Assembly (NCBI GenBank): GCA_949152475.1
Contig: OX424555.1
Location: 57,827,977-57,891,976 of the forward strand
Direction of reading: 5' to 3'
Length of the DNA stretch: 64,000 bases
Source: Terebella lapidaria
Taxonomy: Eukaryota > Annelida > Polychaeta > Terebellida > Terebellidae
Positions 58,290 through 64,000 of this stretch are shown one piece after another; position 1 is the first letter of the stretch, and the number at the start of each line of letters is the position of its first letter. The notes beneath the pieces are model-generated. The model saw nothing but the letters and a program-made list of their open reading frames with translations, was not told the origin of the DNA and made no database searches. A program made the position numbers and the translations under genes.

Positions 58290-59872
58290 CAGGGGCGGAT
58301 CCAGAAATTTGAAAAGAGGGGGTCCAACATTATACGGAGTGGGGTCTGGGGCCCGCTCAAGGGCCCCAGAAGCAAGAGCCTTTGTTCTGGACATGTGGTA
58401 GTTTCCTGGTATCTACTGGGTGTGAATCCCACTTCTTGGTATATTTGTAAAAAAAAGTTGTGAGTGAAGCGAGCCTGTCTCCTGATGGGTCTGGGACCCG
58501 CTCAAGAGACCCTGAAGCCAGAGTCTTATTTTTCATCTCCTGGGTATAAATTTCATTTGAATACCCATTGATCGCCATACTTTCATAATAAATGCAAAAA
58601 CTAGAAACGAAGCGAACCTGTCTCAGCTTAGAGGGGAGGGGGAGGGGGCGGGGGGACCTGCTGAAGGGCCCAGAAATCAGAGCCTTTTTATGTTCTAAAT
58701 TAGATTTAGTTTTGTGGCCTGTCCTGGGAATAAATTGCACTTAAAAATTCATCGATGACCATGTTCCGGAAACTTTGGTAGAAAGTAGAAGGGAAGCTAC
58801 CCATTTTGGCCGGGGGTCTGGGGCCCGCTTAAGGGCCCCAGAAGTCATAGCCCGTTTTATGTTCTGAACTTATTTTGTGGCCTTCTCCTGGGAATAAATT
58901 GCATTTAGAAATTCATCGATGACCATTTTCTGGAAACTTTGGTAGAAAGTAGAAGGGGAGCTACCCATTTTGGCCGGGGGTCTGGGGCTCGCTTAAGGGA
59001 CCCAGAAGTCATAACCCATTTTATGTTCTGAACTTATTTTGTGGCCTCCTCCTGGGAATAGATAGCACTTTAAAATTCATCCATGACCATGTTCTGGAAA
59101 CTTTGGTAGAAAGTAGAAGGGAAGCTACTTATTTCAGCCGGGGTCTGGGGCCCTTAAGCGGGCCCCAGAAGTCATAGTCCTTTTTATGTTCTGAACTTAT
59201 TTTGTGGCCTTCTCCTGGGAATAAATTGCACTTAAAAATTCATCGATGACCATGTTCTGGAAAGTTTGTGAAAAATGTACATGTAGAAGAGAAGCTACAC
59301 ATTTGGGCCGGGGGTCCTGTGGCCCGCCCAAAGGCCCCAGAAGTCATAGCCTCCCTTAGTTCTGAAGTAATTTTGTGGCCTTTCCTGGGAACGGTTTCAC
59401 TTAAGAAGTCATTGATGACCATGTCCTGGAAAGTTTGTGAAAAGGTGGAAGAGAAGCTGGACATTCGGGCCGGGGGTCTGGACCCCACTGAAATGCCCCA
59501 GAAATCATAGCTTGTTTATGTTCTGAATTAATTTAGTGAATCTCCTGGTTGCACTCAAAAATTCATTGATGACTATATCCTGAAAAGTTTGTAAATAAAT
59601 GTAGAAGGGAATCTGCACATTTGGGTGGGGGTCCGGGGCCCGCTGAAGGACCCCAGAAGCCAGACCCCTTTTTATGTCCCGTGATAGCTTCCTGGTATCT
59701 CTTGAGTATACATTTCGAACAAACTCAACTTGATCAACTTGTTCTTGTACATGGTATTTTGACATCATTATTTTTCGGGCAGGAAGGCTGAACCCGCCTT
59801 ATATTTACATGTATTTTTTTTCGAAAAGGGGGGGTCCTGACCCCAGTAACCCCCCCTCTAAATCCGCTACTG
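58290..59872. mobile_element. 1,583-bp non-autonomous TIR transposon with 5-bp target duplication
   Basis: Starts CAGGGGCGGATCCAGA and ends TCTAAATCCGCTACTG, imperfect inverted ends. Both sides carry CTTAT (58285-58289 and 59873-59877), a direct target-site duplication. The interior is about nine diverged units, 145-170 bp apart, each with a GGGGCCCGCT/AAGGGCCCC self-complementary core (near 58343, 58489, 58655, 58814, 58978, 59143, 59310, 59474, 59634). No transposase. Confidence 0.75.
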
Positions 59873-59877
59873 CTTAT

Positions 59878-61020
59878 TGTCCTAAAATATATACCGCAAT
59901 GCTAACGCAGTTTCTCATTCAACGGTTGGCAACGGATGTGCGTGACAAAGTCGACTGCAGTCAGCTCATGCACAAAGTGAATAACAGCAAATATGTTTAT
60001 TGGTATCAAAGAATAACCTGTGTGCCTCGTTATAGATATAAACTCTGGGCTCCAGCAGTTTGTTGTGATCAAACTAAGAAAATAATACGCACTGGCCAAT
60101 AATGCCCCGTAGATTTTGTGTAACGAGAAATGCATGGCCATAATAGTTGTAGCCATCAGGCAAGATTTCGGCCAATTATTCACTGGTTCTCCAAATCATA
60201 TAAAGTTTGTAGGTACATAATTCTGAACATCATATCAACCCAAAAGCAACACAAACAGGTCATACAACATAATTGTATGATTTGCTATCTTATTGTGTCC
60301 GAACGATGGATTTCCTGAATTTGCTTTCGTTCTGGAATTCAGCTTAGAATAATAAATGACCATATTATGGATATTTACTTGTGGCGCTGCCATTTAGGCC
60401 GCCATTGACTTGTCGACATCATTTTCAGAAATATACTTCAGATTGTATAGCGTGACTATTCTCTACTCTAGCAAATGTTTGTATAGAACATTACTGTTGT
60501 ACATCCATTACGTTGTGTCACAACTCGTAACTGTAAACATCGGTCGATGAATTGGAGCAACATTATAAAAGGTCACGCAGGTCTTGTTGGTTAGTGTTGA
60601 TGTGAGGCGACTGAACTCCCCAAAGGATCATCCGACCAGTGCCCAGCACGGTCACGTCTGGACTTCGTTGTCGTCCTGCAAATCTGATTTGCTCGCGGTG
60701 TGAATTACAACCCCATCGCTGGCTATGGACACAGCAATGTCGGTCGAGTAATGCAATGGGGGCTTGCTGCCATAGTGAGCCACGTAATCTCCACTGTAGA
60801 ATGGAAAACGTGGAGGTCACACGGTCAAGGGAAGTTATGTTGTGTTCTGTGTGCGAGGTCTGTTGTTTGCCTTTGTGGGTTATCCTTGTATGAATATACA
60901 AGTATGGATTCTATTTTTGAACCGGACTTGTTGACGGATGGAACGAAACCAATTAATATGATGGAGAAACATTTCTTTACCATTTGCGTTCCATTGGTCA
61001 GGTTCACATTCACACTCCAA
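59878..61020. other. No gene seen; contains second copy of the 52.3-kb segment
   Basis: 60548-60700 is paralogous to 52335-52495. No recognisable protein in the frames. Confidence 0.45.
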
Positions 61021-62875
61021 TTTACATGAAGGATGTCTTTGTAAATTTTGAGTACACTAAACCAATACCAATCTTTGTAAGCAACTTATATATGTGTGCC
61101 TTCTTGATACAATTATATTAATTATTTCCATTCATACAATAATGGTTATGGAGAGGATGAACTCTTTAGCCTCTTGGCTCGTGATACTTATGTACTTGTC
61201 CTACACACATTTCAAGGGGTTGTTTGGAATTCCTGAATAGATTTTAATCGGTTATTAGGTAGTTATGTACTAATTTCATCAGGTATACACTGTAAATTAT
61301 TATATTTCACACTGTCTATTCTGTATGACTCCAGTGTGATTTCGATATTTGGTTTTATTCTAGATTTGTTACTATTCGTAAATATTCATTTGTATAGTGT
61401 TTTATTTCATTTAAAGTCAGATGGGATAAGTGGATAGCAGATTTGTGTGTTTTCAATAGAACCATGATTGTCCTCCGATCCTAGTTAATAACGCGTGAGT
61501 GTCCAAGATAAAGTAATGCATAGTGGATAAAGCAGCATCAAGCTATACAAAAGATTCAACCTTTGCATCCCTATACATCATACAACAAACACAGCGCTGA
61601 TGGATGGTTTATTTGGCCTAATGCACGATAGAGCAAATTTGTACAGCTACTTTTCTCAGTCTACTTTTCTGGCAAGTGAAAGTTGTAAAAATTCATAATT
61701 GATAGTAAAAAGTGGCGTGTTGCGTTCATGAAACGAACACAGTGAAGAGAGAGTATTTAATTTTGATGTTAATCAGGACGGGAGTACCTGGAAAGCCCTC
61801 GGGCCATAGAACTAAATTCGTCGTAGAAAGGAACTGAAAAAACATTTTCACCATAGAACAATGCAAAAGTAACTCGTTGGCCAACGGATCATCTACCTAT
61901 GTACATATAATTCGATTCATTTTATATATACACATTCACACGTACACGTATATACATTCGCATGTTATATACATCGATCAGCACTCGACAGGCAACACAA
62001 ACAATAAAAAAATTGCTAACAACTGTTCCTTGATGTTGATAAACAGGTAACATAAATATTCTTATGGAAGTATGTTCCATTAGAATCAAAGACCTTGGAA
62101 TACAATTTAACCTATTTAAATTTGTTACTACATATTCAGGATCAATGAGTAGTTGTTGTAAATGAACTGCAGTTTGTGAAGTCACATTGAGGGAACTAAT
62201 TAATGTTTCATATTGAATCATCGACAGCACTATATTCGATTACATGAACAACATTTAACATAGTACAAATATAGTTTACATGCCCAGTATACATGATACA
62301 TTCAATACATCATTTTGTTGACAACATAGTCGTTTCAAATATACATGCACACATATACCGTCGTTGATTACAAAGCTTGTATTTGTATATCCTACTAATC
62401 TGCAAGAAAACAACAAGACCAAGCTACCTAATGTTTTACGTGTGTACGTATATTGTGTCTACAAAAAAACATATGTTCTGTACAAAATATGTTGCTCCAA
62501 CACACACCAATACCGTACAGACAAGACAAGGAGTTTATTTCCAATATACATCAAATTAATCATACACGGATGTACGCCAGTGGATATGAGAATATTGTGC
62601 TCAATATCGACTTTGTTACTGCACACACTTGTCAAGGAGACTTTTATAGAACAATAGATCGAACGTGCAATCTCACTCACTACGACTTATGCGAATGTCC
62701 AATATAAGTCATTCTTGGCTTGACATATGTCGTTTTCATTCGTTGTCTATGTGACATAATTAACATGGAAATAATTAATATAATTGTATCAAGAAGGCAC
62801 ACATATATAAGTTGCTTACAAAGATTGGTATTGGTTTAGTGTACTCAAAATTTACAAAGACATCCTTCATGTAAA
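61021..62875. repeat. Perfect 111-bp inverted repeat with 1.63-kb spacer
   Basis: 61021-61131 and the complement of 62765-62875 are identical over 111 bp, starting TTTACATGAAGGATG and ending ATTATTTCCAT. The spacer has no recognised gene. It could be a foldback element or the scar of an inversion. Confidence 0.8.
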
Positions 62876-63093
62876 ATGTCTTGCATGTATGTAAATGTGA
62901 ATGTACACTAGGTTTTCTGGAAGAAGAAGCAAGAATTCTCAATCATCAAAAATATAACAACCTGAATGCAGCGATAGATTATTATTCCCTGGTGAAGTAA
63001 TGGATGGATCCCCTCATATTCCTAAAGCACAAAACAGAACTCACAATAAAAAGATACACCTCAGAGATACCTAAGCCCAGTATACTTCTCACA

Positions 63094-64000
63094 TTAAACA
63101 GTGAACACACCCCACCACAAAACAACACCAATCCCTGCCCCGACCCCCAAAGTTACCTCTACCCTCTGCCGACCCCCATTACCCAAGCCCCCACTGGAGG
63201 CGGTAGTGGCCTCGACCACTACGGGGTCACAGTGTCCCGACATGATCTCTGGAACCATGTGGTCGCACAATTCGACGAACATTTCGGCGGCATTGGTGCC
63301 ACAGATCGGCTCCACGACCCCAGTAACACAACGCTCCAGGTCTTCTATTGCTCTATAATGGATAGGAGAACTGACATAAGTTTCCAGTCACTTGAAATAT
63401 CAGACATATACAGTACGAGGTTCCACTTGCTGCTTGCATCGCCATATATCTATTGTTCAAGTTGAATAACGACAAAATGGCTGAAAAACTAAATTACAAG
63501 GACGTGTATCGGGGGTGGGGGGCATCGGGCGTATTGAATACTTACGTGCACATGATATCGTTTTCTGTATTGTACATGTAATTAACATGTTCCATAGCTT
63601 GATCTTGGGCTTGTAGAAATGTATTCATACAGACACCAGTGTCTTCAGATAATCGGGCGTAACAGTTGGCGTGGTTCATGTATCCTGTGTGGTGAACATA
63701 CAAGTGAAGAAGTAAGTTGCAAAAGAAACACAAACATATTATCAAACACTAGATATGAGGTAATATTGAAAACACCTTAATGTTACACAACAAACAATTT
63801 GGAGTGTATTTAAACGACTGGTAATGTATTTTATCAGGAACAACATATACGCACGTTCAAAATATGGTAATTCTGTGCAAAGTCGTCCAAAACCCGTCTC
63901 CAAGTCCGAGAGTATACCCTGGGCCTGTTCCAGATCATCGGAGACCTCGCGGCGGCACGCGTCCACTATCTGTGACACACACCGTCGGGCATCCTCATAG
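63094..64000 (-). CDS. Partial gene: cysteine-rich, probably secreted or membrane-attached protein (last three exons)
   Basis: Three minus-strand exons join in phase: 64000-63855 (continues beyond the edge), 63684-63546 and 63352-63094, with donors GTGCGT and GTAAGT and acceptors CACACAG and TTATAG. The protein reads ARRCVSQIVDACRREV, then GFGRLCTELPYFER, YMNHANCYARLSEDTGVC, NDIMCTAIEDLERC, EPICGT and ELCDHMV. Regularly spaced cysteines point to an extracellular disulphide-bonded fold, loosely like DUF19-type domains. The C-terminus is Gly/Ser/Thr-rich, then hydrophobic (VTLGVGAGIGVVLWW) up to the stop at 63094-63096. This suggests a GPI-anchor signal or a membrane tail. The N-terminus and signal peptide lie outside the window. 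Function unknown. Confidence 0.6.

Noticed and set aside
63004..63465. 153-codon plus-strand frame
   Set aside because: It is the antisense shadow of the last exon of the minus-strand gene, whose exons join in phase; the plus frame has no such support.

Overview
The window is animal nuclear DNA, most likely from a marine invertebrate. The evidence is spliced genes with GT-AG introns, a Ty3/gypsy-type LTR element, a non-LTR retrotransposon with a 2A-like peptide, many TA-flanked MITEs, and very high repeat content. The exact phylum cannot be fixed from sequence alone. Only two host genes are supported: a complete TR2/TR4-type nuclear receptor (NR2C; 13 coding exons, 12559-17382, + strand), and the last three exons of an unrecognised cysteine-rich, probably secreted or membrane-attached protein running off the right edge (63094-64000, - strand). 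No rRNA, tRNA or CRISPR array was seen.

Layout. 1-4837: decayed gypsy-like element on the minus strand, with its 5' LTR at 4334-4837. 4980-5715 and 10431-10830: an array rich in AGGTCA half-sites, split by a LINE at 5715-10430. The LINE ORF1 is the most unusual protein here. It has a PIP-box-like motif and basic NLS, a coiled coil, an L1-ORF1-like RNA-binding core, and a C-terminal IMPACT/UPF0029 domain. ORF2 (2A-like peptide, APE endonuclease, RT) is intact in domain order but broken by stops and frameshifts. 11340-20300: the NR2C locus with candidate promoter, intronic and 3'-flanking MITEs, and a probable 3' UTR holding five perfect Pumilio-type elements. 20860-24605: another AGGTCA array, a MITE, a 277-bp direct duplication and a long imperfect palindrome.

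26-51 kb is a mosaic of a few interlocking repeat families. I name them here: FamA (5' hairpin with arms GGTTAYCGGACC/GGTCCGATAACC, CCGTCC-rich leader, TGACCT-rich body, 3' end CTTAGCCCTTGGGCTAA); FamB (5' hairpin GGCCC-TTT-GGGCC with a related body); FamC (hairpin AGGCATCCCGATT/AATCGGGAAGCCT); the 57-bp TGCATG minisatellite (arrays A1-A6); and element T (starts GTGTGTGTTGCTG, ends CAAACTGATTATT; 5.8-kb long form, 740-bp internally deleted form, and a truncated copy). The minisatellite lies just upstream of 5' hairpins and in several places just after a 3' end, and segments of the mosaic are duplicated at 27.8/43.6 kb, 28.5/32.0 kb and 30.3/40.4 kb. The long open frames in the minisatellites are explained by a unit of 57 bp (19 codons) that lacks stops, not by genes.

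51-63 kb holds mostly noncoding repeats: a 34-bp minisatellite, a SINE-like tail, foldbacks, a Tc1/mariner-type MITE, a 1,583-bp TIR element with a 5-bp target duplication, and a perfect 111-bp inverted repeat 1.6 kb apart. The functional theme linking host gene and repeats is that NR2C receptors bind AGGTCA repeats (including DR1), and two abundant repeat families here carry such sites. This link is inference.
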